Shown piece after piece: positions 11,401-21,743 of a stretch of DNA of 64,000 bases. Below the pieces are notes generated by a model that did no database searches, was not told where the DNA came from, and worked only from the letters and a program-made list of their open reading frames with translations. How positions within the stretch are numbered: position 1 is the first letter of the stretch; each line of letters begins with the position of its first letter. The stretch covers positions 12,195,764-12,259,763 of the forward strand of contig OZ024787.1 in assembly GCA_964017065.1 (NCBI GenBank). Reading direction: 5' to 3'. The DNA comes from Haliclona indistincta (taxonomy: Eukaryota; Porifera; Demospongiae; Haplosclerida; Chalinidae). Made by a program: the position numbers and the translations under genes.

Positions 11401-12654
11401 ACATTGTAAGGCATCAGTTTACCTGTACTGATCTCCACAGTCACTAGTGGGTAGTCATATTCACTGTGAGAAGTATCAAGAGTCACAGTAGATCGTGCAA
11501 TGTTGCCTTCCTCATAGTTCACAGGACCATCACGTTCCTGATAGTAAACAACTAATTCACTTTTATCATGTTTAGGTTGGTACACTCCCAGTATGTCTCC
11601 CTCCTGGAACTCCAGTGGTGTGCTGAGATTGTACTCAGCAACTGTACCATTAAGTGTGTTAGAAGGTAATTGACTAAAGTTTGCTTTAGTGTAGCTGGTT
11701 CCTCCAGTATTCCGCCATATTTGCAGCTCAGGAAGTTCATTATCATTCTCTGCTTCATGGTCAGCTCCCACTATCCACTTGGTGATGAAGCCATTACAGG
11801 TGAAAGTGATGTTTGGAAAGAGACGCTGTTGATTGTCTCTCTTCTTCACATTGTTGATGTTGACATTCAGTGCACCTTGCCTCAGGGCAGAGTGACTGAG
11901 GAAATTGCCAGTGCATGATGTGCCTGTGAAATATTATTTAATATGAAATTAATTTTGAATGCATAATACCTGAAATAGGAGATATGAGTATTCGCTCAGT
12001 ATAACGGAAGGATGATGAAGTTGATAAAATAGCGATTAGTGATGTTTGATTAGTTCCATTGATTTGATAAGTAGTTGATGTTTTAGAATCATAGTACACA
12101 CTCACTATACTATTTTGTTCTGGTGGTTGGTACACTCCCAACACATCTCCACTCTGAAATGATATGGGAGGGGTCAGGTTATACTGGAGCACTCCATCAG
12201 AACTAAAGTCTCCTTCGCTTAATCTGATTTTTTGACTGGCTTGCAATTGTATGTACTGATGCTCAACACCAGTGGTTGAGCAGCTGATACTACTGTTACA
12301 ACTCCATATCTGTATCTCAGGATATTGATTTCTTCTCATCTTTTTTCTGTGGACAGTTCCCACTAAAAGAAGACCAGTCAATATCCCACTGCAGCTGAAG
12401 CTCTCATAAGGAATCAATCTAAACTCATCATTCAGACCACCTCCAGTACCTTTGCCCGCTTCGCCTTCAGGAATCTTCTCTGCTCTTCTCTTGAGTCGTT
12501 CTAGCTCCATAAATCCACTAGTACAGCCATGAACTGCATTGTACACGACGCCAGTGTTCAATAATCTAATCATATACGTAATCCAAGCCTCACCTTTGCT
12601 GCACACAGTAAGAACACACGTACACAATACTACGAGACAGCAGCGTAGCTTCAT
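8430..12654 (-). CDS. R7: receptor tyrosine kinase with two-module ectodomain
   Basis: Sixteen exons join in one 915-aa frame: 12594-12654, 11970-12533, 11423-11923, 11204-11284, 10479-10730, 10181-10278, 10044-10118, 9906-9980, 9713-9849, 9452-9665, 9334-9401, 9130-9283, 8970-9062, 8804-8917, 8657-8742, 8430-8604. The order is signal peptide, modules A and B (about 21-375), a short 27-aa stalk, membrane helix (about 432-460), a juxtamembrane region with NNPVY, ELYSTV, NIYSTV and AIYSQL, then a kinase domain (about 615-890). Kinase landmarks are [26 protein letters not shown] in the activation loop and [15 protein letters not shown] and [12 protein letters not shown] resemble Eph receptor kinases, but no Eph ligand-binding or SAM domain is present. 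All catalytic residues are intact. It should phosphorylate tyrosines at the plasma membrane on ligand binding; the ligand is unknown. Confidence 0.9.
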
Positions 12655-12795
12655 TGTAGCTACAAAGGCACTGTGATTGAACTACGTGAAACATTCCGGC
12701 TTCGTGTATCACGCGCGAGCGAGCGTCACTAACTCGTCACAACTTCGAGCGAGTTTGTGACGTAATATTGCGTGACCTCGATCACTACCAACATT
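12655..12795 (-). promoter_or_regulatory. R7 proximal promoter
   Basis: This is the family-conserved 5' flank with CRE-like TGACGTAA at 12758-12765. Two Mutator-like MITEs begin immediately upstream, pushing the distal conserved block (14261-14440) about 1.5 kb away from the gene. Confidence 0.5.
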
Positions 12796-12839
12796 TAGCC
12801 TCGTCCCCAGCCCCCGCCTCCCAAAGCTGAGGAGAGGGC

Positions 12840-13432
12840 TAGTCTCGTCCCCAGACCACACCCTCGCCTATCGCGAGAGAGGGTCTGGTGGCTTTAGTTG
12901 CACTTTCTTGGGCTTTTCGTGTACGGGAGTTACGTAACACTAATGAATATGTATAAATGTTAGAATTTGCACCTGCAAAAGAAAAATGGCTGCTATACAC
13001 AAGTGTCTCGTATGTAGTTGCGCGTTAGACGAGGGAGACAATCTGCGAAGGCGAAGACGTCTAGACAAATGTTCTCAAGACTTGAAGAACTACATAGAGA
13101 TGATTGAGCTTCAACACTACTCGTACGACGATCCTACGTACGCTTGTCGAATGTGCTTCTCTGACATCGAAAAAGGAGCTAAGACTGCAGTTGCACTGCG
13201 ATCTATAAACACGCGGCCCAGATCATCTGCAGGAATTACAGCAACTGACATGTCAGTTGACCGCCATCATTCTATCGATGTGGTTTGTATTACCTAAGAG
13301 TTAGCGTTCTGACCAATCAGATTCTACCCCACACATTCCGGGGAAGATATTACTTCCTGGCCCAAGAAAATCGACTAAAGCCACCAGACCCTCTCTCGCG
13401 ATAGGCGAGGGTGTGGTCTGGGGACGAGACTA
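12840..13432. mobile_element. Mutator-like element with inner ORF (Pack-MULE-like)
   Basis: Near-perfect inverted repeats of about 58 bp start TAGTCTCGTCCCCAGACC and are flanked by the 9-bp repeat GGAGAGGGC (12831-12839 and 13433-13441). The interior carries a 103-codon ORF at 12986-13297 unrelated to a transposase. Long inverted repeats, a 9-bp duplication and a non-transposase ORF fit a Mutator element that captured a gene fragment. Confidence 0.72.
12986..13297 (+). CDS. Small Cys-rich ORF inside a Mutator-like element
   Basis: The 103-codon frame starts in good context (AAAAATGGCTG). The N-terminal two thirds look like real protein: CLVCSC near the start, then a basic RRRRR run, then CRMCF, so a zinc-binding knuckle is plausible. 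The last 30 residues look random and the true end may lie at a lost splice site. I do not recognise the family. It may be a captured host exon. Confidence 0.4.
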   Translation: MAAIHKCLVCSCALDEGDNLRRRRRLDKCSQDLKNYIEMIELQHYSYDDPTYACRMCFSDIEKGAKTAVALRSINTRPRSSAGITATDMSVDRHHSIDVVCIT

Positions 13433-13643
13433 GGAGAGGGCCTGGTACACATTGTATGCGCATGCGTTAATTATGTCCAAATAAGGCATGATTTTCACCG
13501 AATCAGTTGAATTTGCCGAATCATGCCATTCAATTGATCATGCCATATTTGGACATAATTAACGCATGCGCATACAATGTGTACCAGGCTCTATATCGAG
13601 AGCCTGGGGAAGAGGCTACATACCAACATTGTACTCCACTCAT

Positions 13644-14249
13644 AGCCTCGTCCCCAGGCTCCACCCCTCTCGGAATTTTGTTCCGACAGGGAGCCTGGTC
13701 TCTAATCTCACGTGGGGTAGACAGGTGGTAGACAGGTGATTAGTGTGCGTGGGCACTATCAACGCTCTCGACTCAACCTGCCCACGCACATGCGTAGCGT
13801 TCGTCACAGCATAGATAATGGTCACAGTCTTGCTGTCAGAGGCGATCAAGGTCTGTAGCATCACGTTCGGGATGGCCGCGGAGCCGTCAGATGAATCTAA
13901 ATGGCTACAGAGCCACTATGAGGAAGTAGCTACTGGGGATGTTCCTACTCCGTCGAAACGGGTAACTTGAGTACCATGCAGACTCTGAAGGACGATATCG
14001 AGCTACACTTTCCTCACCGTACGTACAATGACCTAGTCGTCAAAGTCTTCATCAAGGAAGCTTTTTCGATGTCCAGCACAAAGAGACTTGGAAAGCTACG
14101 CCACACACACGTTTTAGGCATTGAAACTAAGCCTGCCACACTTCGTGGGCGTGCGGTTTATTACACCCACGCTCATTAATATTTGGGTGCGCTCACGTGA
14201 GATTAGAGACCAGGCTCTCTGACGGAACAGAGAGCCTGGGGACGAGGCT
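13644..14249. mobile_element. Mutator-like MITE upstream of R7 (second copy)
   Basis: The ends are AGCCTCGTCCCCAGGCTC and its inverse, flanked by an 11-bp direct repeat ACTCCACTCAT (13633-13643 and 14250-14260). It shares its terminal motif with the element at 12796. The interior contains two short frames (about 13872-13969 and 13967-14179) that might be a decayed captured gene; neither is recognised. Confidence 0.72.
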
Positions 14250-14260
14250 ACTCCACTCAT

Positions 14261-14814
14261 GCGTTACTCAACAATTTTACAAAATTGTTATTGTACACTT
14301 TGATTATTAAATTTTCATCCGTCATCATTAATTTGTCTTCTCTATGCAGCAGCATATCACGGAGCCACAATCCTAGACGGCATTCCAACACTGCTATGAT
14401 GCGTATGTGGTCATTAATTTTTTCGGTACAAATCGATGATTGAATAATAATATTTTTTTATGTTAACATTATGATTAATAGAACAGACATGTGCACAAAT
14501 TATAAGTTAGTGTCATTGAATCAAGTGATGAACCATGCGAATTTAAATTAATAGTGATAATAACATTAATGATAAGACGTCTGACACATGCAAGATTATA
14601 AAGATCGTTATACTTAGATCAGTACTAGCTATAGTCTACTGAATAACACTAACTAGCTAAGATCATGGTATTTTAAACAAAAATTACAGCTCAATTTGAA
14701 ATCAGCAATAGATTGTAATAAAACCGCAATACTTATGTACAATACAATCTATCCTCATCACCATCGTAACTATTTTCTTGATGATGCAGTGGTGTACTCT
14801 GATGAGTCACAGAG
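14261..14814 (-). promoter_or_regulatory. R6-R7 intergenic: distal R7 upstream block and R6 3' flank
   Basis: The left part repeats the distal upstream block found before R8, R6, R3 and R2 (AGCCACAATCCTAGACGGC). The right part repeats the downstream flank of kinase-less genes. No coding frame is present. Confidence 0.5.
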
Positions 14815-14950
14815 TCAGCTGTTGAATTTTGAAGCCAACTCTTGCATATGAATATCCACTGTTAACCCTGCATGTGTTAGGAGGAAAGTGCTGACAGATA
14901 CTGTAACATTGAAGTGTTTCATTATTTTAGTAGTGACATGCGTATCATAA

Positions 14951-15615
14951 TTACACTGTTATTGTCTTGAAATAGCAAGGGTGTAGGCAAGGTAGGGGCT
15001 GGGGGGGCTTCAGCCCCTCAGATTTTGGGATTAGGAAAAATTTTTGAACAACAATGTATTTAAGATACATACAGCCAAATAAACGTAATCTACTATCATT
15101 ACGAGATACAAATTCATTAGCTATAGTAGTCATTGGTAAATTGTCTGTTCTGTTTTTGTGTACATGAAGTAACATACACCAGTTAAGTCAAGCTTGTAGC
15201 ATAGTTGTACGCAGCCAACTTTTTAATCTCCGCAGTGCACTAAAGCTTCTCTCGCTGACAGCATTGGTTGCGGGCATTACCAAGATTAGATTTACTACTT
15301 TAACGACTTCAGAGTAAAATACCAGTTCCACATCATTCAGTGACTTGAGATATGTTACAACTGACTCTATGTCCTTCAATCTTGTCTCCCTTGACGCCGC
15401 AGCAGTGTGCATTGCATTAAGCTGTACTTGAAGAGCATCTGCACTAGTGAAGTCAGTACTATATAGAATGAAACTATGTCTTGGACGTCAGTTTCAGAAG
15501 ATTTTTCATAGCTGTAAGTATCTTTTCCAATTTTGCTAGCATTAAAAACCCTTTCTGCTCAAATCTATTCTTTATGGTAGCCATAATGAGATCGATCACT
15601 TCATAATAAATCTTC
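14951..15615 (-). pseudogene. hAT transposase, C-terminal part
   Basis: Minus-strand translation shows the hAT dimerisation domain: PATNAVSERSFSALRRLKS followed by LHVHKNRTDNL. Upstream, YYEVIDLIMATIKNRF matches the conserved region before it. A TGA stop near 15186 replaces an expected sense codon, and a frameshift lies between about 15420 and 15480. The copy is therefore inactive. It is separated from its upstream part by the Ty3/Gypsy insertion at 15621. Confidence 0.82.
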
Positions 15616-15620
15616 CTGTA

Positions 15621-15828
15621 TGACATGACCTTGTTGTACCTCTTGTAAATTCAGAACAATATCACAGACACACTGTCACCTCATGCACAGTCACCTCTCT
15701 GGTTCTATTTAAGTCTGTGTTAGGTCATGTGTTGGTTGTTGTATTCTCAGTTCTGTAGTAGTATTCTCAGCTGATCACATCATTGCTCATTGCCATCCTG
15801 ATTCTAATAAAGTTCTTGAGATATCACA
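15621..15828 (+). repeat. 5' LTR of Ty3-1
   Basis: The 208-bp LTR contains TATTTAAG (near 15712) as a TATA-like box and an AATAAA signal at 15806-15811. It ends CACA just before the primer-binding-site candidate. Confidence 0.93.
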
Positions 15829-15842
15829 TTTTGGCGACGAGG

Positions 15843-18800
15843 ATGGCTCTTCATGGGGCAGTAGGAGAGTTCGACCCTACCAAAGAAGACTGGTTAACGT
15901 ACAGCCAGAGACTGAAGTTCTACTTCGAAGCCAATGATGTGGAGGATGCAGCTAAGCAACGTGCTATTCTACTGAGCGTGGCAGGACCAGAAACCTTCAG
16001 GTTGCTCAGTAGCCTTGTCGCGCCGCTGACAGTGAAAGACAAGACGTTCACGGAGCTGGTGGATTTACTATCTGGACACTACAACCCCAAGAAATCTGCC
16101 GCAGTCCACCGGTTCAAGTTTAATAGCCGAGTTCGAAACCCCAACGAGTCTGTCTCTAAGTATGTCTCAGAACTGAAGAAGCTGGCAGTAGACTGTGCGT
16201 TTGGTTCTGCAGAAGCTCTCAACCAGATGCTGTGCGACCGTCTCCTATGCGGAATTAATGACGCCAGAATTCAGCGACGTCTACTGACCGAAGAGAACCT
16301 CACCTATGATAAGGCATTCACTATTTGTCAGTCCATTGAGTTGGCCGACCAGAGTACGCAAGCCCTCTCTTCCGAGAAGCCCCCTCCTGCCGACATACAC
16401 CGCGTTCCTGCTAAGAAGCCGAGCAAGCTGCCGACGGAATGTTATCGCTGTGGTGGTGCACACTCGTCTTCAAGTTGTCGTTTCAAGACCGCCGACTGCC
16501 GGTATTGTGGCAAGAAGGGACACATTGCTCGCGTCTGCAGATCAAGACTACGCGTCAAGAATCGCGGACGTGGTGGTAAACAACAAGCTGGTGCTAGCAA
16601 CCCTACTAACGCTCTCTCTGATGACCGAGCAGACGATGCAGCACAACCGAAAGGACAGCAGAAGCCGCAGTCTGACCTGGAATACAGTTGTTTCCAGTTA
16701 CATGAGCGGAAGGACTCCCCTATTGTCGTCTCCATCACTGTTCAAGGCAAGCCCATGGCTATGGAGGTGGACACTGGAGCAGCACTTTCAGTCGTCAGTG
16801 AATCTACTTATCTGTCGACCTGGTCTAAAGATGAACGTCCTCCTCTCAAGCCCTCCCAAGCTCTTCTCCGCACATACTCTGGTGAGAATCTGGTTGTTTG
16901 TGGTGAAATAACAGTATCTGTTCAATACAAGAAGCAGGAGAAGCAGCTTACCCTGCAGGTACTCAAGTTCAATGGTCCTACTCTTCTGGGACGAGATTGG
17001 TTAAAACATATCGTACTGGACTGGAAACAGTTGAACACTATTCGTCAAGCATCCCAGAAGCGATTGGATCAGCTGCTCGAGGAACACACCGAGGTGTTCA
17101 AAGATGAACTGGGTTCACTTAAAGATGTCAAGGTTCACATCCATGTCAAGCCTGATGCCAAGCCACACTTCTACAAGCCGCGCCAGGTTCCCTATTCCAT
17201 GCGTTCCAAAGTTGAAGCAGAATTACAGCGTTTGCAAGATACTGGTGTCATCGAGCCGGTACCTTACTCTGATTGGGCAGCTCCGATAGTCCCAGTACTG
17301 AAACGAGACAATTCTGTGAGGATTTGTGGAGACTACAGGATAACACTGAATCGTGAAGCTACGCCAGATGTTTACCCTCTTCCCAAGATTGAGGATCTCT
17401 TTGCAAATTTGTCTGGTGGAGAATCGTTTTCCAAGTTGGATCTCGCTCATGCGTACCAGCAGCTACACCTTGATGAAGAATCAAAGAAATACACCACTAT
17501 CAACACAAGTCGAGGTCTCTTTCAGTATAACCGACTGCCATTTGGTGTCTCCTGCGCTCCAGCTGTGTTCCAGAAGACCATGGAAACTCTGCTACAAGGC
17601 ATTCCTGGTGTGTGCAGTTACCTGGACGATATCCTCGTTACAGGCAAGACCGAAACAGAGCATCTCGATAACCTGGGAGCTGTTCTAAGGAAGCTCAAGT
17701 CAGCTGGTATGCGTCTGAAGAAGGAGAAGTGCCATTTCATGATGTCGGAGGTTGAATACCTAGGTCACAAGTTGTCTAGCAAGGGACTTCAACCAGCCGA
17801 TGACAAGGTTAAAGCCATCTCTCAAGCTCCGTCACCCATCAACATCTCTCAATTGAAATCCTTCCTGGGTCTCGTGAGCTACTACAGCAAGTTCCTACCG
17901 AACACTGCAACTACACTTGCTCCTCTCTACAAGTTGCTCCACAAGGACACTGCCTGGACCTGGGGTAGAGAACAACAACAAGCTTTTGAACTCATTAAGA
18001 AACAGTTAATATCTGACCCTGTTCTCTCTCACTACAGCCCAGACCAGAAGCTGTTACTATCCTGTGATGCCTCTTCCTATGGCGTGGGTGCAGTTCTATC
18101 TCATCTGATGGAGGATGGTTCTGAAAAGCCCATTGCATTTGCCTCCAGATCGCTGTCGTCAGCTGAAAAGAAATACTCCCAGCTGGATAAAGAGGGACTA
18201 GCGATCGTGTTTGGTGCTACTAAGTTTCGGCAATATCTCCTGGGTCGTCACTTCACAATATTCTCTGACCACAAACCTCTCATGTACATTTTTGGTGACA
18301 CTACTGGTATACCTAGTATGGCTTCAGCAAGAGTCCAGCGGTGGGCACTCACACTAAGTGCCTATTCTTTTTCTATTTCATACAGACCTGGTGCTGAACT
18401 AGCTAATGCTGATGGTCTTAGCAGACTACCCCTACCAGATACTCCTGAGGATGTTCCTATTCCTGCAGACACTGTTCTTCTACTAGAGTGCCTAAATTCT
18501 TCTCCAGTGACAGCATCTCAGATCAAGAGTTGGTCCTCTCAAGATCCACTCATCTCTAAGGTCCTCAGCTATGTGTTGCAGGGATGGCCTACTGTTACTG
18601 AAGATACCCTCCTTCCCTATTCCCGACGAAAGGACGAACTCAGCACTCAAGATGGTTGTCTCTTATGGGGAAACAGAGTAGTGATTCCTCCTCCTGGTCG
18701 TGAGAAAATCATTGACATTCTTCACAACACTCATCCTGGAATGACGAGAATCAAGGCACTAGCAAGATCGTATGTCTGGTGGCCTAACATGGATGCTGAG

Positions 18801-19829
18801 CTAGAAGAGAAAGTTCGACACTGTCAAGAATGTCAACATCATCAACGTCTGCCTGCCCGGGCTCCGCTTCACCCTTGGGAATGGCCAGAACGTCCCTGGG
18901 CAAGAATTCATGCTGATTTCGCAGGTCCGTTCATGGGTAAACAGTTTCTACTCATGGTTGACGCTCACTCCAAGTGGCTAGAAGTTCACATCGTACCAAC
19001 TACCTCATCAAATGCTGCAATCAGCAAGATGCGAACTGTCTTTGCTGCTTATGGACTACCAGAGATCTTAGTGACGGACAATGGTTCAGCCTTTACCAGC
19101 ACAGAGTTTTCTGAATTCACTACTAGAAATGGTATACGCCATGTAACTAGTTCTCCGTATCATCCCTCGACCAATGGTCTCGTGGAACGTGCTGTACAAA
19201 CATTCAAGCAAGCTATGAAGAAGAGTTCATCACCATTGGACTCGCGAATTGCTAATTTCCTACTAACCTACAGGCTGACTCCTCATCCGTCTACTGGTAC
19301 CTCTCCAGCTGAGCTACTGATGTCTCGCCGACCAAGATCACTACTGGACATGGTCCGTCCTGACATTTCAATAAGGGTCCGTCGAGCTCAGGAGCATCAG
19401 AAGTTTCATCATGACCAACACTCTCGTTCTCGCCAATTCTCTGTCAAGCAACCTGTCCTGGTTAAGAACTTTGGTCATGGTCCGAAATGGTTAAGAGGTC
19501 ACATCACTCGATGTCTGGGACCACTATCATACAGAGTGTTCCTACAAGATGGCAGATCAGTGCGCAGACATGTGGATCATATTCAACCACATCACAAGAG
19601 CAGTAGTGACTCTAATGATCAAGACACTGGTGACTACCTGGACATTCCATTGCCCACATCAGATCCGACTCCATCATCAGTGCCTACCACTCCTCCTCCT
19701 ACTCGAACTCCAACGAACACTACTCCGGCTCCCTCATCTGTTACTCATCCGTCCACTCCTCCACGCCGCTCAAAGAGAAATTGTGGACCACCAAAACGCT
19801 ACGCTCCTTATGTGTGGGGAGGAAAGTGA
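15843..19829 (+). CDS. Ty3-1 Gag-Pol polyprotein
   Basis: A single 1328-codon frame encodes all of Gag and Pol without a frameshift. I chose the ATG at 15843, the first after the LTR, which lies in the primer-binding region. Domains in order: Gag (about 1-180), two zinc knuckles (CYRCGGAHSSSSC and CRYCGKKGHIARVC), an aspartic protease (VDTGAALSVV, about residue 309), reverse transcriptase (YLDD, about 593), RNase H (SCDASSYGVGAVLSH and SDHKPL), integrase with an HHCC zinc finger (HPGMTRIKAL, CQECQ) and DDE core residues (DFAGPF, VTDNGSAFTS, NGLVERA). The order RT-RNase H-integrase makes it Ty3/Gypsy. The stop codon TGA is the first three bases of the 3' LTR. It appears intact. Confidence 0.95.
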   Translation: MALHGAVGEFDPTKEDWLTYSQRLKFYFEANDVEDAAKQRAILLSVAGPETFRLLSSLVAPLTVKDKTFTELVDLLSGHYNPKKSAAVHRFKFNSRVRNPNESVSKYVSELKKLAVDCAFGSAEALNQMLCDRLLCGINDARIQRRLLTEENLTYDKAFTICQSIELADQSTQALSSEKPPPADIHRVPAKKPSKLPTECYRCGGAHSSSSCRFKTADCRYCGKKGHIARVCRSRLRVKNRGRGGKQQAGASNPTNALSDDRADDAAQPKGQQKPQSDLEYSCFQLHERKDSPIVVSITVQGKPMAMEVDTGAALSVVSESTYLSTWSKDERPPLKPSQALLRTYSGENLVVCGEITVSVQYKKQEKQLTLQVLKFNGPTLLGRDWLKHIVLDWKQLNTIRQASQKRLDQLLEEHTEVFKDELGSLKDVKVHIHVKPDAKPHFYKPRQVPYSMRSKVEAELQRLQDTGVIEPVPYSDWAAPIVPVLKRDNSVRICGDYRITLNREATPDVYPLPKIEDLFANLSGGESFSKLDLAHAYQQLHLDEESKKYTTINTSRGLFQYNRLPFGVSCAPAVFQKTMETLLQGIPGVCSYLDDILVTGKTETEHLDNLGAVLRKLKSAGMRLKKEKCHFMMSEVEYLGHKLSSKGLQPADDKVKAISQAPSPINISQLKSFLGLVSYYSKFLPNTATTLAPLYKLLHKDTAWTWGREQQQAFELIKKQLISDPVLSHYSPDQKLLLSCDASSYGVGAVLSHLMEDGSEKPIAFASRSLSSAEKKYSQLDKEGLAIVFGATKFRQYLLGRHFTIFSDHKPLMYIFGDTTGIPSMASARVQRWALTLSAYSFSISYRPGAELANADGLSRLPLPDTPEDVPIPADTVLLLECLNSSPVTASQIKSWSSQDPLISKVLSYVLQGWPTVTEDTLLPYSRRKDELSTQDGCLLWGNRVVIPPPGREKIIDILHNTHPGMTRIKALARSYVWWPNMDAELEEKVRHCQECQHHQRLPARAPLHPWEWPERPWARIHADFAGPFMGKQFLLMVDAHSKWLEVHIVPTTSSNAAISKMRTVFAAYGLPEILVTDNGSAFTSTEFSEFTTRNGIRHVTSSPYHPSTNGLVERAVQTFKQAMKKSSSPLDSRIANFLLTYRLTPHPSTGTSPAELLMSRRPRSLLDMVRPDISIRVRRAQEHQKFHHDQHSRSRQFSVKQPVLVKNFGHGPKWLRGHITRCLGPLSYRVFLQDGRSVRRHVDHIQPHHKSSSDSNDQDTGDYLDIPLPTSDPTPSSVPTTPPPTRTPTNTTPAPSSVTHPSTPPRRSKRNCGPPKRYAPYVWGGK

Positions 19830-20034
19830 CATGACCTTGTTGTACCTCTTGTAAATTCAGAACAATATCACAGACACACTGTCACCTCATGCACAGTCAC
19901 CTCTCTGGTTCTATTTAAGTCTGTGTTAGGTCATGTGTTGGTTGTTGTATTTTCAGTTCTGTAGTAGTATTCTCAGCTGATCACATCATTGCTCATTGCC
20001 ATCCTGATTCTAATAAAGTTCTTGAGATATCACA
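19827..20034 (+). repeat. 3' LTR of Ty3-1
   Basis: This is the second 208-bp LTR, matching 15621-15828 almost exactly. It supplies the polyprotein stop codon and is followed by the CTGTA target duplication. Confidence 0.93.
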
Positions 20035-20039
20035 CTGTA

Positions 20040-20435
20040 GTGAACCATAACTGTATCATGATTCTCAGAAACGCTCATACCAACTTCAAATTGCCTTGGT
20101 ACTTTTCTACGTCGTGGAAGTACAGGAGACTGAGGAGAGGAGACATCAAGTGATGACCTTCTAGATTCCAAGTACTCCCAGAAGTGACTGAAACACTCAT
20201 CCGTTCGCATGTTCTGATATGTAGCTAGAGTAGTGTTAACAATTTGCTGACCACCACAGGCTGACAGCTTAGTAGCTTGAAGTAGCTTGAAGTGGCTGAC
20301 TAGCACGATCTGGAATTAAGCCATGCTCTCGCACAGAAGATTCTACTGTTGGCTGAACACAGTTTGAGATCAACTGCGTACTATCGCTCGCGTCTTCACG
20401 TGGAGCAGTCCCTTCATGACCACAGGTAGACTCAC
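20040..20435 (-). pseudogene. hAT transposase, upstream fragment
   Basis: Minus-strand frames show MRTDECFSHFWEYLES and PRRRKVPRQFEVGMS, which match the region of ZMYM-type hAT transposases just ahead of the part at 15615. A second frame (to about 20440) has Ser/Thr-rich text ending near VREHGLIPD that may be N-terminal. The large central part of the transposase, including the zinc finger, is missing around 20300, so this is an internally deleted copy. Confidence 0.6.
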
Positions 20436-20441
20436 CAATTG

Positions 20442-21743
20442 TAGGGTCCGCAATGAAAAAATAAAAGTCAGAGGATCTAGCCTTTACTGCAGTTACAAAC
20501 AGCACTATATACGTAACAAACAACTGAATATTCAAATCTCTGAAATCGTTGCTCGTTGCTCTGCAATCGCTAACTGAAATCGGCGACTTTCGTGACCTTT
20601 GACCTTGGGGTTAAATAATGGTGCATTCTCGACTCTTCGCGACAGTTAGCAGTCAGTGCTCTGTTTGCGCGTGCTTAGTACCGTCTCGGCAGTTCTTGCA
20701 ACAGCTCAGATTGGCAGGCTCACCTCCCCAAATAAGCGTTTCAGGACTAGCAATGACTCGTGATTCCAACATATTTGGGCTTTACTTTTTGTGAAATTGA
20801 ACAGACAGATCCCTACCAATATTTTCTGATAGTACTAAGCCTAAGCACTGCATATAAAAAATTTCAGCTGAAATGCTTACTGTTTGCCATCTGGCTGAAA
20901 AGGCTCAAAATATTAACCGTAATACAGAGAACTATGACCATAAACGCGGCATCACCAGCACAAAACTAGCATCTAAGGAAAGATCTCCAACCGTAGCATC
21001 CGTTTTAAGTACAATCAGCAGCCACACGCAACTTTTGAGCCTGCATTGTCGAGAAGAAAAATAGTGCTCTCTGGTGGGCGTGGTTCTAGTTTGAGGGAGG
21101 CCACGCCCCCCGGGAGAGCACTATTTTTCTTTGCGAAAATGCAGGCCCAAAGTAGCGTGTGACTGCTAGTTGTACTTGCAACGGATGCTACGGTTGGAGA
21201 CCTTTCCTTAGATGCTAGTTTTGTGCTGGTGATGCCGCGTTTATGGTCATAGTTCTCTGAATTATGGTTAATATTTTGAGCCTTTTCAGCCAGATGGCAA
21301 ACAGTAAGCATTTCAGCTGAATTTTTTTATATGCAGTGCTTAGGCTTAGTACTATCAGAAAATATTGGTAGGGATCTGTCTGTTCAATTTCACAAAAAGT
21401 AAAGCCCAAATATGTTGGAATCACGAGTCATTGCTAGTCCTGAAACGCTTATTTGGGGAGGTGAGCCTGCCAATCTGAGCTGTTGCAAGAACTGCCGAGA
21501 CGGTACTAAGCACGCGCAAACAGAGCACTGACTGCTAACTGTCGCGAAGAGTCGAGAATGCACCATTATTTAACCCCAAGGTCAAAGGTCACGAAAGTCG
21601 CCGATTTCAGCTAGCGATTGCAGAGCAACGAGCAACGATTTCAGAGATTTGAATATGCAGTTGTTTGTTACATATATAGTGTTGTTTGTAACTGCAGTAA
21701 AGGCTAGATTGTCTGACTTTTATTTTTTCCATTGCGGACCCTA
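20442..21743. repeat. 1.3-kb inverted repeat (palindromic element) in the hAT
   Basis: Arms of about 610-620 bp are mirror images with few mismatches, from TAGGGTCCGCAATG at 20442 to its inverse at 21743. The centre is a short hairpin of about 70 bp around 21093 (AGTGCTCTC / GAGAGCACT). It is flanked by CCAATTG (20435-20441 and 21744-21750), a probable 7-8 bp target duplication. Small open frames on the two arms are copies of each other and are not independent genes. Confidence 0.85.

Larger units (their letters stand above)
12796..13620. mobile_element. Mutator-like MITE upstream of R7 (outer)
   Basis: The element starts TAGCCTCGTCCCCAG and ends with GGCTA at 13618, flanked by 10-bp copies of TACCAACATT (12786-12795 and 13621-13630). 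Related genes show the single site, for example near 29515. A second element (12840-13432) is nested inside. Its right part (about 13450-13585) is a palindrome containing GCGCATGCGTTAATTATG. Confidence 0.75.
15621..20034 (+). mobile_element. Full-length Ty3/Gypsy LTR retrotransposon (Ty3-1)
   Basis: Both LTRs are 208 bp, begin TGACATGACC and end ATATCACA. They are nearly identical, with one C/T difference noticed, which indicates a recent insertion. A 5-bp target duplication CTGTA flanks it (15616-15620 and 20035-20039). A primer-binding-site candidate TGGCGACGAGG follows the 5' LTR and a polypurine tract GGGGAGGAAAG precedes the 3' LTR. It is inserted in the hAT transposase gene, on the strand opposite to R6. 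Confidence 0.95.

Noticed and set aside
16281..16911. Overlapping frames within Ty3-1 gag
   Set aside because: They are shadows of the Gag-Pol frame; the zinc-knuckle and protease motifs are in the main frame only.
20873..21311. Two similar small ORFs (MLTVCHLAEK...) on opposite strands
   Set aside because: They are mirror images on the two arms of one palindrome, with no independent coding evidence.
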